Assembly: GCF_011170065.1 (NCBI RefSeq)
Contig: NZ_BLLH01000003.1
Span: forward strand, 110,522 to 174,521
Source: Pseudolactococcus insecticola
GTDB lineage: Bacteria; Bacillota; Bacilli; Lactobacillales; Streptococcaceae
DNA length: 64,000 nucleotides
Direction: 5' to 3'
The notes below the pieces were generated by a model. That model saw only the letters and a list, made by a program, of their open reading frames with translations, was not told where the DNA came from and did not search any database. Below, piece by piece: positions 55,865 through 63,980 of the stretch. Every line of letters starts with the position of its first letter. Positions within the stretch are counted from its first letter, which is position 1. Position numbers and translations under genes: made by a program.

Positions 55865-57883
55865 ATGAACAATAACAAAAAAAATAACGGCTTCATAAAG
55901 AATTCTTTCTTGTATGTGATACTCGTCATCGTCGCAGTTGTTGGCTTCCAGTACTTCTTTAGAGGTACAAATAGCGAAACTGTTGATAAGATTAACTACA
56001 CAACATTGGTCAAAAAGCTCAAAGCTGGCGACATCAAGGAACTCTCATATCAACCGTCATCATCACTGATTTCAGTCAGTGGTGACTACAAAAAAGCTAA
56101 GACTGTTAAAGCTAAAACAAACTTCTCGCTGATTGCAAACAAACCAAGCAAGGTTAAAAAGTTTACAACGCTTGTTTTGCCAACTGACACGACAATCACC
56201 GACCTGCAAAAAATTGCGGACAAGGAAAATGTCAAGGTTTCGGTCAAACAAGAGGCTTCAAACGGCATCTGGCTATCCTTACTCGGTAGCTGGTTGCCAC
56301 TTCTTCTCATGATTGGTTTCCTTTACATGATGATGGGCGGCATGCGTGGCGGCGGTACAAATGGCGGCGGCAATCCGATGAGTTTCGGAAAATCTCGCGC
56401 CAAAGAACAAGACAAAAAAACAACCAAAGTGCGTTTTGCTGACGTCGCTGGTTCTGACGAAGAAAAACAAGAACTTGTCGAAGTCGTTGATTTCTTGAAA
56501 AATCCGAAAAAATACCATGATTTAGGTGCCCGCATTCCAGCAGGTGTGCTGTTAGAAGGCCCTCCAGGGACAGGTAAAACATTACTTGCTAAGGCAGTTG
56601 CTGGTGAAGCAGGCGTACCGTTCTTTTCTATTTCAGGTTCTGATTTTGTTGAGATGTTTGTCGGTGTTGGTGCTTCTCGTGTCCGCGATCTCTTTGAGAA
56701 AGCTAAAAAAGAAGCTCCTGCCATCGTCTTTATCGATGAAATCGATGCTGTCGGACGTCAACGTGGTGCAGGTATGGGCGGCGGAAATGATGAGCGCGAG
56801 CAAACATTGAATCAACTCCTAGTTGAGATGGATGGCTTTAACGAAAGCAAAGAGGCCGTCATCGTGATTGCAGCGACTAACCGCTCTGACGTGCTCGATC
56901 CTGCACTTTTGCGCCCAGGTCGTTTCGATCGGAAAGTTTTGGTTGGCGCGCCTGACGTCAAGGGTCGTGAGGCGGTTCTCAGAGTTCACGCCAAAAATAA
57001 ACCACTTGCAGATGATGTCGATCTCAAAGTGGTTGCTCAGCAAACACCAGGTTTTGTCGGTGCTGACTTGGAAAATGTTCTCAATGAAGCAGCACTCGTT
57101 GCGGCACGTCGTAATAAAAAAGTGATTGATGCCTCTGATATTGATGAGGCTGAAGACCGCGTGATTGCTGGTCCAGCCAAGAAAGATAAGCGCATCTCTG
57201 AGCACGAGCGTGAGATGGTGGCTTATCACGAAGCAGGTCATACGATTGTCGGACTTGTCCTGTCAAATGCAAGCTTTGTCCACAAAGTTACGATTGTTCC
57301 TCGGGGGCGTGCTGGCGGTTATATGATTTCGCTGCCAAAAGAAGATCAGTTCCTACTTTCCAAAGAAGATATGCAGGAACGCTTGGCAGGCCTTATGGGT
57401 GGTCGTACAGCTGAAGAGATTATCTTCAACGCTATCACCACAGGCGCTTCAAACGACTTTGAGCAAGCAACTCAGCTTGCCCGTGGCATGGTGACACAGT
57501 ACGGTATGTCAGAAAAACTTGGCACTGTCACACTTGAAGGTAATTCGCAAGCTGTCTTTATCGGACGCGATTATGGTCAAACGAAAGGCTACAGCGAGTA
57601 CACTGCTCAAGCTATTGACGAAGAAGTGCGCACCATCATTAACGATGCACATGAGACAGCCCGTCGTATCATTGAAGAACATCGTGAACAGCACAAGGCA
57701 ATTGCCCTTGCTTTGCTGGAGCATGAGACTTTGGACGCACGGCAAATCAAGTCATTGTTTGAAACTGGTAAAATGCCAGTAGACACAGAAAAAGAAACAG
57801 AAACAACAGAACCAGCAGGTTTTGAAGAAGTTTTGGACGCTGTCAATGCAAGCCAACCAGAAAATACAAACGAAGACGATTAA
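55865..57883 (+). CDS. ftsH: ATP-dependent zinc metalloprotease FtsH
   Basis: 672 aa hexameric membrane protease. Two membrane segments (about 11-28 and 135-156) flank an extracytoplasmic domain. AAA domain: [17 protein letters not shown], Walker [16 protein letters not shown], and the second region of homology with [18 protein letters not shown]. The zinc site is [12 protein letters not shown]. Degrades misfolded and regulatory membrane proteins. The last 30 residues are Glu/Thr-rich and likely disordered. Confidence 0.98.
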   Translation: MNNNKKNNGFIKNSFLYVILVIVAVVGFQYFFRGTNSETVDKINYTTLVKKLKAGDIKELSYQPSSSLISVSGDYKKAKTVKAKTNFSLIANKPSKVKKFTTLVLPTDTTITDLQKIADKENVKVSVKQEASNGIWLSLLGSWLPLLLMIGFLYMMMGGMRGGGTNGGGNPMSFGKSRAKEQDKKTTKVRFADVAGSDEEKQELVEVVDFLKNPKKYHDLGARIPAGVLLEGPPGTGKTLLAKAVAGEAGVPFFSISGSDFVEMFVGVGASRVRDLFEKAKKEAPAIVFIDEIDAVGRQRGAGMGGGNDEREQTLNQLLVEMDGFNESKEAVIVIAATNRSDVLDPALLRPGRFDRKVLVGAPDVKGREAVLRVHAKNKPLADDVDLKVVAQQTPGFVGADLENVLNEAALVAARRNKKVIDASDIDEAEDRVIAGPAKKDKRISEHEREMVAYHEAGHTIVGLVLSNASFVHKVTIVPRGRAGGYMISLPKEDQFLLSKEDMQERLAGLMGGRTAEEIIFNAITTGASNDFEQATQLARGMVTQYGMSEKLGTVTLEGNSQAVFIGRDYGQTKGYSEYTAQAIDEEVRTIINDAHETARRIIEEHREQHKAIALALLEHETLDARQIKSLFETGKMPVDTEKETETTEPAGFEEVLDAVNASQPENTNEDD

Positions 57884-57895
57884 AACAATGAAATG

Positions 57896-57913
57896 TCAAG
57901 CGATATCGCTTGA
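57896..57913 (+). terminator. ftsH terminator
   Basis: Perfect 18-bp palindrome TCAAGCGATATCGCTTGA followed by six T, 13 bp after the stop. Confidence 0.88.
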
Positions 57914-57930
57914 TTTTTTGTGATCTGTGA

Positions 57931-57950
57931 TATAATTTAAATGATATACT
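57931..57950 (+). promoter_or_regulatory. Two extended -10 elements before the MORN gene
   Basis: TGA-TATAAT (57928-57936) and TGA-TATACT (57942-57950). No SD is visible before ATG 57969. Confidence 0.5.
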
Positions 57951-57968
57951 TTCAATAATCAATAGAAA

Positions 57969-58736
57969 ATGGCTGATAAAGTGACACAAACATTCAAGGA
58001 AAAGTTGGCAGAACTTGAAGAAAAACGGCGGTCAGAACAGGAAAAATTAAGCCAGTTCGACCTTGAAAATCCAGAATTTCAAGATCATTTAGCATCAGGT
58101 GTGATGGATTTTGTTGCTGATTCTGATGTAACATTGAAAAGTTCTGACCAGTCTAAACCGGCTGAAAAACAGGCGAATAAAAGGACTAAAAACCAGATCA
58201 AACCGATGACGCTAGCAATATTTGTTAGCCTTTTCGTCATTATTTTAGCCAGACTTTACGCACTTGACTATATCGGCCTCAAAAAAGAAGTCACGCAAAA
58301 ATCCCTTGACAATAGTTTCACCTACAAAGGTGGTCTCGCACAAGGAAATTTTTCAGGTGCAGCAACCATTACTGATAAAAAAGGTAACACGCTAAAAGGC
58401 ACTTTTAAAGCGGGAAAACTCGCTGGTAATGCACTTTACACACAAAACGGTGGCTATGTTGTTAAGCAAAAAAATGATCAATCAAGCGTAATCAGTCTGG
58501 CAGATAAAACAGTCGTGACACTTGATAAGGATAAATACAGCACCAAGGCACAGAATTTTTCCTACACTGGTACTTGGCGGTTTGCGGGGAGTTGGCAGGG
58601 TCAGATGACATTTGCCAACCAAGCAAGCTACATGGGCGCATGGAAAAACGGACTTCCTGACGGTCAGGGCACCTATACCACAATCGACGGCACGCCAATC
58701 AAGGCGACATTCAAATTTGGAGTTCCCAAACAATGA
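57969..58736 (+). CDS. MORN-repeat membrane protein
   Basis: 255 aa. A charged helical N-terminus (1-75) is followed by one membrane segment (about 78-98) and an extracytoplasmic part of MORN-type repeats: YKGGLAQGNFSGAATITDKKG, LKGTFKAGKLAG, YTGTWRFAGSWQGQMTF and YMGAWKNGLPDGQGTYT. MORN repeats often scaffold enzymes near membranes. It overlaps the OatA-like gene by 4 bp, so a partner or regulator role for that enzyme is likely but inferred. Confidence 0.82.
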   Translation: MADKVTQTFKEKLAELEEKRRSEQEKLSQFDLENPEFQDHLASGVMDFVADSDVTLKSSDQSKPAEKQANKRTKNQIKPMTLAIFVSLFVIILARLYALDYIGLKKEVTQKSLDNSFTYKGGLAQGNFSGAATITDKKGNTLKGTFKAGKLAGNALYTQNGGYVVKQKNDQSSVISLADKTVVTLDKDKYSTKAQNFSYTGTWRFAGSWQGQMTFANQASYMGAWKNGLPDGQGTYTTIDGTPIKATFKFGVPKQ

Positions 58737-60628
58737 AGATAAAATGGTTTTCACTTGTCAGAGTTACCGGCCTTGTTACTGTCCTAGGCTATCACTTTTT
58801 TGCAAAAGTCTTCCCAGGCGGCTTTATCGGAGTTGACATCTTTTTCGTCTTTTCGGGTTATCTGATTACGTCGCTATTTTTCGTCGAACTCGAAAAATCA
58901 GAAACATTTGATCTGCTAAAATATTATCAACGCCGGTTTTTACGGATTTTTCCACCGCTTATCATCATGGTGGTAACAACTTTACCATTCACGCTACTTC
59001 TGCCCTCAGATTTCCGTGCCAATCTTGCGAAACAAGTCACGGCAGCGATTAGTTTTGCGACCAATAAGTTTGAGATTATCTCAGGCGCCTCTTATGAAGC
59101 GCAGCAAACACCGCAACTTTATATCCACACCTGGACATTATCGCTCGAATTTCTCTTTTATCTGAGTTGGGGGCTGCTTTTATTCGCGCTGATTTTTGTG
59201 CTCAAAAAAATGCGATTTAGCGGACGCAACCTGCTGATTCAGACACGTATTTTTGTGCTGATACTTGCAGGATTACTCAGCATCATCTCAATCGCACACT
59301 TAGAAACCAGCTTCAACCCAGCCTATCTGAGCTACAGCTATTTCGCCTTCACGACCCATATGTACCCATTTTTTATTGGCGCGATCGTATCCGTCTTTGC
59401 GGGTATTCGTATCAATGGTAAACAGCAGACGAGTTTTGCAAATTATCCCATGAAAAAGTGGTGGATTTGGACGCTCGTACCGCTAGTTTTACTTGTGATT
59501 CTGACTTTTTTTGGCAGATTTGAAAGTATCTGGACCGTCAGAACCAATTTGATTTTGACGAGCATCTTAGCTGCGATTTTAATTGTCCAATTTCGGATTC
59601 TGCATGAACGAACGACTGCCCAAGAACCAAAAATTTTGACCATTCTTGCAGATACGTCCTACAGTATTTACCTGTTTCACTGGCCTGTTTGGCTGATCAT
59701 ATCACATCTCATTCACCACGTGGTAATTTCGGGAGTTCTGAGTTTTATCGTGTCATTTGCAGCGTCAGCTGGTGTCTATTACGGGATTGAACCTTATTTT
59801 CACGGAAAATCACGACCAAAATGGTTGATGGGGAAGGTATTTTATGGCGGACTCGCAGCACTTGCGCTAGCGGGAATCGCAATCACAATCACCGCACCCA
59901 AGATTTCAAAAATCGAGCGCAGTATCAACGAAGCGCAAATTAGCGAAACAATGGTCGCGCTAGATAAACAGGGTATGCTCAGTAAAAATCTGGTCGACAC
60001 AGGTAATGGCATTTTTCAAAATACGAGCTGGTACAACTCAGACGCAGGTTTTAGCACGAGTGCAGACCTTCAGATGAAACAAACCGTCCTAAAAGACGTG
60101 ACATCCGTCTCAAATGCTGTGCTCAATAGTTCGCAGACTGTACTTGGCGACTCGGTTCTAGTCGGTGTCGTACCTTATTTGTCAAACATCCTGCCAGATG
60201 CGGATGTGGATGCGAAAGTCGGCCGTAACTACGATGACATCTACCAGCTCTATACGCAAAAGCTACAGGCGAAAAAACTCGGTAAGTATATCGTGATTTC
60301 GGCGGGTGCCAATGTAACTAGCGACATGAAAAAAGATGTTGCAACTATCGTAAAAAATGCACCTAAGGGGACACATTTAGTGTTAGTAACGGCTTATGAT
60401 GGCAAAAACCAGGCTGTTTTAGACGATTTTAATACCTACCTAAAAACCTTCTCGAAAAAATATGATTGGGTTAAAATTGCTGACTGGGCAGCATTTATCG
60501 CACCGCAGGACAGTTTGCTATGGTCTGACCAGATTCATTTTGGTGGCAAACAAGATGTTTCAGTCGACTATCTAAATATTATCGTAAAAAGTCTCAATCA
60601 AGCGGCCGAAACTGCTGGCAAACCCTAA
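58733..60628 (+). CDS. oatA: Peptidoglycan O-acetyltransferase OatA-like
   Basis: 631 aa. The N-terminal acyltransferase-3 domain has ten to eleven membrane segments and GYHFFAKVFPGGFIGVDIFFVFSGYLI with the conserved His; it lacks the usual RAIAVLxVxxYH start in strict form. The C-terminal extracellular SGNH esterase-type domain (about 430-631) has LGDSVL with the catalytic Ser and SDQIHFGG with Asp/His. OatA acetylates MurNAc O6 and gives lysozyme resistance. Substrate inferred from the architecture. Confidence 0.88.
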   Translation: MKIKWFSLVRVTGLVTVLGYHFFAKVFPGGFIGVDIFFVFSGYLITSLFFVELEKSETFDLLKYYQRRFLRIFPPLIIMVVTTLPFTLLLPSDFRANLAKQVTAAISFATNKFEIISGASYEAQQTPQLYIHTWTLSLEFLFYLSWGLLLFALIFVLKKMRFSGRNLLIQTRIFVLILAGLLSIISIAHLETSFNPAYLSYSYFAFTTHMYPFFIGAIVSVFAGIRINGKQQTSFANYPMKKWWIWTLVPLVLLVILTFFGRFESIWTVRTNLILTSILAAILIVQFRILHERTTAQEPKILTILADTSYSIYLFHWPVWLIISHLIHHVVISGVLSFIVSFAASAGVYYGIEPYFHGKSRPKWLMGKVFYGGLAALALAGIAITITAPKISKIERSINEAQISETMVALDKQGMLSKNLVDTGNGIFQNTSWYNSDAGFSTSADLQMKQTVLKDVTSVSNAVLNSSQTVLGDSVLVGVVPYLSNILPDADVDAKVGRNYDDIYQLYTQKLQAKKLGKYIVISAGANVTSDMKKDVATIVKNAPKGTHLVLVTAYDGKNQAVLDDFNTYLKTFSKKYDWVKIADWAAFIAPQDSLLWSDQIHFGGKQDVSVDYLNIIVKSLNQAAETAGKP

Positions 60629-60652
60629 GATTACAACCATATAACAAAAATG

Positions 60653-60674
60653 AAGAGTCTGTAACAAGGCTCTT
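60653..60674 (+). terminator. Terminator after the oatA-like gene
   Basis: AAGAGTC pairs with GGCTCTT (one T-G wobble) across 8 nt, followed by TTTG, 24 bp after the stop. Confidence 0.7.
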
Positions 60675-60688
60675 TTTGCCAAATTTTA

Positions 60689-60697
60689 TGGTAGAAT
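60689..60697 (+). promoter_or_regulatory. Extended -10 promoter of the LysM protein gene, near-leaderless
   Basis: TGG-TAGAAT ends 8 nt before ATG 60706. AAGG lies between (60699-60702), but the transcript would start at about 60704. Confidence 0.5.
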
Positions 60698-60705
60698 TAA
60701 GGTAT

Positions 60706-61512
60706 ATGTACAAACACGCTAAAAAAAGCGATTTTAAGACATCGCATAAGATAATTTTTTCGATTTTGAGTCTAGTTGGGATGCTAGGACTTGCTTTTGG
60801 TATCTCTGTTTTTCTAGTTCTTGGCGGTGAAGATAAGTCAAAGGCAGACACGCAACCGAGCCATAAAAAACAAGCAATAGTTGAAGCGAAATCTGATGAA
60901 CCAGTTAAAACAATTAGTGCGTCATCGGAACAACCATCCGCGTCATCTGTGCCATCGTCAGAAGTTCAGTCAGAATCAGAGGTTGATCTTACCCAAGATA
61001 ACGTCAGCTATACGGTGAAATCAGGAGATTCTTTATCGCTGATTGCTGACAAGTACCAAGTCAGCCCTGAATCAATTGTGCAGCAAAATAATTTATCATC
61101 ACAAGACGCAATCTATGCTGGACAAGTACTCGCATTCACACGTTCTTACATCGTCAAAGCAGTATCAGAAACGGAATCTGAAACAACGACAGAACAAGCG
61201 ACGGACACACAAAGCTCAACACCAGTTTCTATTAACAACGGCAACAAAGTAGCGGCAGGCGGACTCAGTGATGCAGAACGTGCAAATGTATTATCACAAC
61301 TTGAGTCCCGCACAGGCGTACCAGCAAGTCAATGGGACTATATCATCTCACGTGAAAGTGGCTGGATTCCAAGCGTAAAAAATTCGATTGGCTATTATGG
61401 TCTATTCCAATTGGCGCCAGGTTATCAAGGGTATGGTGGTGATGTTCAGTCACAGATTGAAGGTGCTATGTATCTGTTTAACAATGGCGGGATGGCTCAC
61501 TGGTCACTGTAA
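60706..61512 (+). CDS. LysM wall protein with lysozyme-like (Apf-type) C-terminal domain
   Basis: 268 aa from ATG 60706 (MYKHAKKSDF), preferred over 60676, which lies in the upstream terminator. A membrane/signal segment (about 20-40), a Ser/Glu-rich linker, LysM (about 107-150, YTVKSGDSLSLIADKYQVS) and a second low-complexity linker follow. The C-terminal domain (about 195-268) has WDYIISRESGWIPSVKNSIGYYGLFQL, like aggregation-promoting factors and small transglycosylases, with a Glu in RESGW. Probably binds and trims peptidoglycan. Confidence 0.85.
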   Translation: MYKHAKKSDFKTSHKIIFSILSLVGMLGLAFGISVFLVLGGEDKSKADTQPSHKKQAIVEAKSDEPVKTISASSEQPSASSVPSSEVQSESEVDLTQDNVSYTVKSGDSLSLIADKYQVSPESIVQQNNLSSQDAIYAGQVLAFTRSYIVKAVSETESETTTEQATDTQSSTPVSINNGNKVAAGGLSDAERANVLSQLESRTGVPASQWDYIISRESGWIPSVKNSIGYYGLFQLAPGYQGYGGDVQSQIEGAMYLFNNGGMAHWSL

Positions 61513-61576
61513 AGTGGCATAAACAGTGGTATTTCCGGATGTTTCAAAAAAAGATAAAGTTTTTTTATAAAAACGC

Positions 61577-61605
61577 TTGACGTAAGTCGGATAATACGAT
61601 ATAAT
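61577..61605 (+). promoter_or_regulatory. Promoter of the tRNA/5S operon
   Basis: TTGACG (61577-61582), 17-bp spacer, TATAAT (61600-61605), 44 bp before the first tRNA. Confidence 0.8.
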
Positions 61606-61648
61606 TATTTTTGTTGCTGATTGAGAAAGAAAGTCAGCTACAAACCCT

Positions 61649-61721
61649 GGTCCGTTGGTCAAGGGGTTAAGACACCGCCTTTTCACGGCGGTAACACGGG
61701 TTCGAATCCCGTACGGACTAT
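61649..61721 (+). tRNA. tRNA-Glu (TTC) with an 8-nt anticodon loop as written
   Basis: Acceptor GGTCCGT with ACGGACT, D-arm and T-arm normal, anticodon stem CCGCC/GGCGG. The loop reads TTTTTCAC, eight bases instead of seven, with one extra T before the anticodon. Total 73 nt with discriminator A. Confidence 0.9.
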
Positions 61722-61731
61722 TTATTATTTT

Positions 61732-61821
61732 GGAGGATTACCCAAGTCTGGCTGAAGGGAACGGTCTTGAAAACCGTCAGACGTGTAAAAGCGTGCTAGG
61801 GTTCGAATCCCTAATCCTCCT
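61732..61821 (+). tRNA. tRNA-Ser (TGA)
   Basis: Class II tRNA with a long variable arm. Acceptor GGAGGAT with ATCCTCC, anticodon loop CTTGAAA, T-loop TTCGAAT. Confidence 0.94.
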
Positions 61822-61850
61822 TTAGGAAAAACTTCCTATTCATATATTAT

Positions 61851-61924
<74 letters not shown>

Positions 61925-61938
61925 TTGAAAAAACAGTT

Positions 61939-62011
61939 GGACCCGTAGTGTAGCGGTTATCACGTCGCCCTGTCACGGCGAAGATCGCGGGTTCAATTCC
62001 CGTCGGGACCG
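61939..62011 (+). tRNA. tRNA-Asp (GTC), acceptor mismatch A3-A70
   Basis: Anticodon loop CTGTCAC. The 5' acceptor reads GGACCCG against 3' CGGGACC, so position 3 is A opposite A; relatives have GGTCCCG. Other arms pair normally. Confidence 0.92.
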
Positions 62012-62047
62012 TTGAGATAATTATCAACTATTTCAAGTAATAAATTT

Positions 62048-62120
62048 GGCTCGGTAGCTCAGTTGGTAGAGCAATGGATTGAAGCTCCATGTGTCGGCGG
62101 TTCGATTCCGTCTCGCGCCA
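62048..62120 (+). tRNA. tRNA-Phe (GAA), acceptor mismatch T4-C69
   Basis: Anticodon loop TTGAAGC. The acceptor GGCTCGG faces TCGCGCC: position 4 is T opposite C, position 7 is a G-T wobble. Remaining arms are normal. Confidence 0.9.
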
Positions 62121-62152
62121 TTTATGAATAAACATATTCATAAAGAACCTTT

Positions 62153-62223
62153 GCGGGTGTAGTTTAATGGTAGAACCTTAGCCTTCCAAGCTAACTACGC
62201 GAGTTCGATTCTCGTCACCCGCT
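62153..62223 (+). tRNA. tRNA-Gly (TCC)
   Basis: 71 nt. Acceptor GCGGGTG with CACCCGC, anticodon loop CTTCCAA. Confidence 0.95.
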
Positions 62224-62269
62224 TCACCATTTTTTTATTATAAGAAATGGACCTTAATCGAAAAGATTA

Positions 62270-62343
<74 letters not shown>

Positions 62344-62381
62344 TTTTGAAAAATAATTTCAAAACTATCACTGATAAATTA

Positions 62382-62499
62382 GTTTGGTGCTAATTGCATG
62401 AGAGATACACCTGTTCCCATGTCGAACACAGTAGTTAAGTCTCATTACGCCGGAAGTAGTTGGGGGTTGCCCCCTGTGAGATATGGTCGGTGCCAAGCT
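62382..62499 (+). rRNA. rrf: 5S ribosomal RNA without adjacent 16S/23S
   Basis: About 117 nt. Conserved core CACCTGTTCCCATGTCGAAC and GAAGTAGTTGGGGG; helix I pairs TTTGGTGC with GTGCCAAG. It lies between tRNA-Ile and tRNA-Asn, with no room for 16S or 23S in the cluster. Confidence 0.93.
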
Positions 62500-62502
62500 T
62501 AT

Positions 62503-62576
62503 TCCGCTTTAGCTCAGTTGGTAGTAGCGCATGACTGTTAATCATGATGTCGCAAGTTCGAGTCTTGCAAGCGGAG
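62503..62576 (+). tRNA. tRNA-Asn (GTT)
   Basis: 74 nt. Acceptor TCCGCTT with AAGCGGA, anticodon loop CTGTTAA, discriminator G. Four bp after the 5S end. Confidence 0.95.
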
Positions 62577-62581
62577 CTAGT

Positions 62582-62607
62582 AAAACGTTGTCGAAAGATG
62601 GCGTTTT
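62582..62607 (+). terminator. Terminator of the tRNA/5S operon
   Basis: AAAACG with CGTTTT, extended by G-T wobbles inside, loop GAAA, then T residues. Confidence 0.8.
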
Positions 62608-62627
62608 TTTGTTATATTTCAATACAT

Positions 62628-62653
62628 AAAAAGCGCGCATCCGCGTGCTTTTT
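62628..62653. terminator. comX terminator
   Basis: AAAAAGCGCGC faces GCGTGCTTTTT (one G-T pair), loop ATCC. It lies 11 bp after the comX stop and may serve both strands. Confidence 0.8.
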
Positions 62654-62664
62654 ATATACTATAC

Positions 62665-63147
62665 TCACACATCGCCAAACAAAAAACGAATAATCTTCGC
62701 TTTGAGGCGATACTTTTTATTTCGATCCACCACTCTGCCATCAAGCAAATCCTGAAAAGTAATTAACTCAGCCGGCGTCAAAATCTCTGTAATCTCATTA
62801 AATAACAGCTCATAAATAAAATTCTCCGCCACGCCCTGCTTTTCATCTGCCACAGAACGTACCAGTGAAATCTCAGCGTAGTCAGGCAACTCATAACGCC
62901 GCTTGTAAGCCTGAGACTTACGATAAGCATCAATCAAGAACTGTGAATACTTAACTTTGAAGTAAACATAGAAATTAAGGCCAGAGTCCTCCTTATCGGC
63001 AAGTAATATCTGATTGTAAAGTTCAAGCGCGACAATCATCCCCTCCTGCATATAGTCCTCAATCTCCCATGATGGAATGTTGGCCTTCTTTTTGCAATTC
63101 ATAATGATTGGCTCAATATTTTTCAAAATCACTTCAATTTTATCCAT
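62665..63147 (-). CDS. comX: ComX-type alternative sigma factor of competence
   Basis: 160 aa from ATG 63147 (MDKIEVILKNIE), chosen because GAGGAG lies 8 nt upstream of it; ATG 63162 precedes this SD. The sequence follows ComX/SigX: sigma region 2 part IPSWEIEDYMQEGMIVALELYN, then FYVYFKVKYSQFLIDAYRKSQAYKRRYE. ComX directs RNA polymerase to late competence genes. As in streptococci it lies next to rRNA/tRNA genes. It has a near-consensus promoter with a dyad on the start site. Confidence 0.85.
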   Translation of the reverse strand: MDKIEVILKNIEPIIMNCKKKANIPSWEIEDYMQEGMIVALELYNQILLADKEDSGLNFYVYFKVKYSQFLIDAYRKSQAYKRRYELPDYAEISLVRSVADEKQGVAENFIYELLFNEITEILTPAELITFQDLLDGRVVDRNKKYRLKAKIIRFLFGDV

Positions 63148-63197
63148 GTGTTTTCTCCTCATAAAGGGGCGCAGGATTGCACCAGAGCGGTTTAGGA

Positions 63198-63220
63198 CTA
63201 ATCAACTAATAGTTGTTTAG
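63198..63220. promoter_or_regulatory. 23-bp dyad on the comX transcription start (operator candidate)
   Basis: CTAATCAACTA and TAGTTGTTTAG form an inverted repeat around a central A with a single mismatch. It begins 4 bp after the comX -10 and covers the predicted start at about 63217. The divergent MarR-type gene is 125 bp away. Confidence 0.7.
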
Positions 63221-63223
63221 CTA

Positions 63224-63252
63224 AGAATACCAAAACAATAATGACTTGTCAA
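63224..63252 (-). promoter_or_regulatory. comX promoter
   Basis: Minus strand TTGACA (63252-63247), 17-bp spacer, TATTCT (63229-63224). A 5' leader of about 70 nt precedes ATG 63147. Confidence 0.75.
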
Positions 63253-63329
63253 CTAAAAATGTAAAAAGAGTTGAAAATATCATGAAAAACATCGAATAAA
63301 CGAAAATAATCTACAAATATACTTGGTTG

Positions 63330-63338
63330 TGTTAAAAT
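63330..63338 (+). promoter_or_regulatory. Extended -10 promoter of the MarR gene, leaderless geometry
   Basis: TGT-TAAAAT ends 6 nt before ATG 63345; no SD between. Confidence 0.6.
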
Positions 63339-63344
63339 AAAGAC

Positions 63345-63791
63345 ATGAAAACATTAACTAAAACAGAACTTGCCATCTGGGAAGACTTCCAGCTCATTAT
63401 CGAACGCCTCAATAATCCAATAGAAAGAAGTATTCTAAAAGAAACCAACCTAGCTAAAGGTGAGTTTAGAATCTTAAATACAATCCGAAAATCCGGAGGA
63501 GAAATGTCGCAAAGTGAGCTAGTCACGCATATCGGCTGGGAAAAAAGTCGTTTATCCCACTATGTCAAACGCATAGAAGGAAAAGGATTACTCGAAACGA
63601 AAAAAAAGGGTCGTGAAAAAACAGTCATCATCACCCCAGAAGGTCAGGAAGCGGTCACGGAATCTGCCCCGGTGATCAGCGATATCATCCGTCACCAGTT
63701 TATAGAAACACTAGAGCGTACTGACATCGAAAGCATTGAGCAAACAGCAGAACGTCTAAAAGAAACAGAAATGGTATATGAAAACACCTAA
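63345..63791 (+). CDS. MarR-family transcriptional regulator
   Basis: 148 aa. Winged helix: LAKGEFRILNTIRKSGGEMSQ, recognition part THIGWEKSRLSHYVKRIEGKGLLET, wing KKKGREKTVIITPEGQEA. Helices at both ends form the dimer interface. The ligand is unknown; it does not look like FabT or ZitR. Divergent from comX, with the dyad in the shared gap, so control of comX and of itself is plausible but untested. No SD precedes ATG. Confidence 0.88.
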   Translation: MKTLTKTELAIWEDFQLIIERLNNPIERSILKETNLAKGEFRILNTIRKSGGEMSQSELVTHIGWEKSRLSHYVKRIEGKGLLETKKKGREKTVIITPEGQEAVTESAPVISDIIRHQFIETLERTDIESIEQTAERLKETEMVYENT

Positions 63792-63795
63792 ATAG

Positions 63796-63812
63796 CAAGG
63801 CCTCTGGCCTTG
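63796..63812 (+). terminator. Terminator after the MarR gene
   Basis: CAAGGCC-TCT-GGCCTTG followed by TTTTT. Confidence 0.85.
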
Positions 63813-63857
63813 TTTTTCAGTCGCAAGAAAAAAAGCGAAAAAAGGTGAAGAAAGTAG

Positions 63858-63886
63858 TTGACAGGGGAGATGAAATTTGATAAGAT
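63858..63886 (+). promoter_or_regulatory. Strong promoter P1 of a probable rRNA operon
   Basis: TTGACA (63858-63863), 17-bp spacer, TAAGAT (63881-63886), preceded by AAAGTAG. Confidence 0.7.
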
Positions 63887-63951
63887 ATTAAAGTACTCAA
63901 TTCGAGGAGACGAACGATTGAAAGAAAAATAAAAAAACTTTCAAAAAGTAG

Positions 63952-63980
63952 TTGACAAGGAGCGGAAGTTCTGATAGAAT
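63952..63980 (+). promoter_or_regulatory. Strong promoter P2 of a probable rRNA operon
   Basis: TTGACA (63952-63957), 17-bp spacer, TAGAAT (63975-63980) with TG of an extended -10. It shares AAAGTAGTTGACA with P1, 94 bp apart. No gene starts before the window edge, which fits tandem rrn promoters leading into 16S. Confidence 0.7.

Noticed and set aside
63918..63944. Inverted repeat TTGAAAG/CTTTCAA between the tandem promoters
   Set aside because: Short, A-rich loop, no T-tract; probably a by-product of A/T-rich promoter DNA rather than a terminator.
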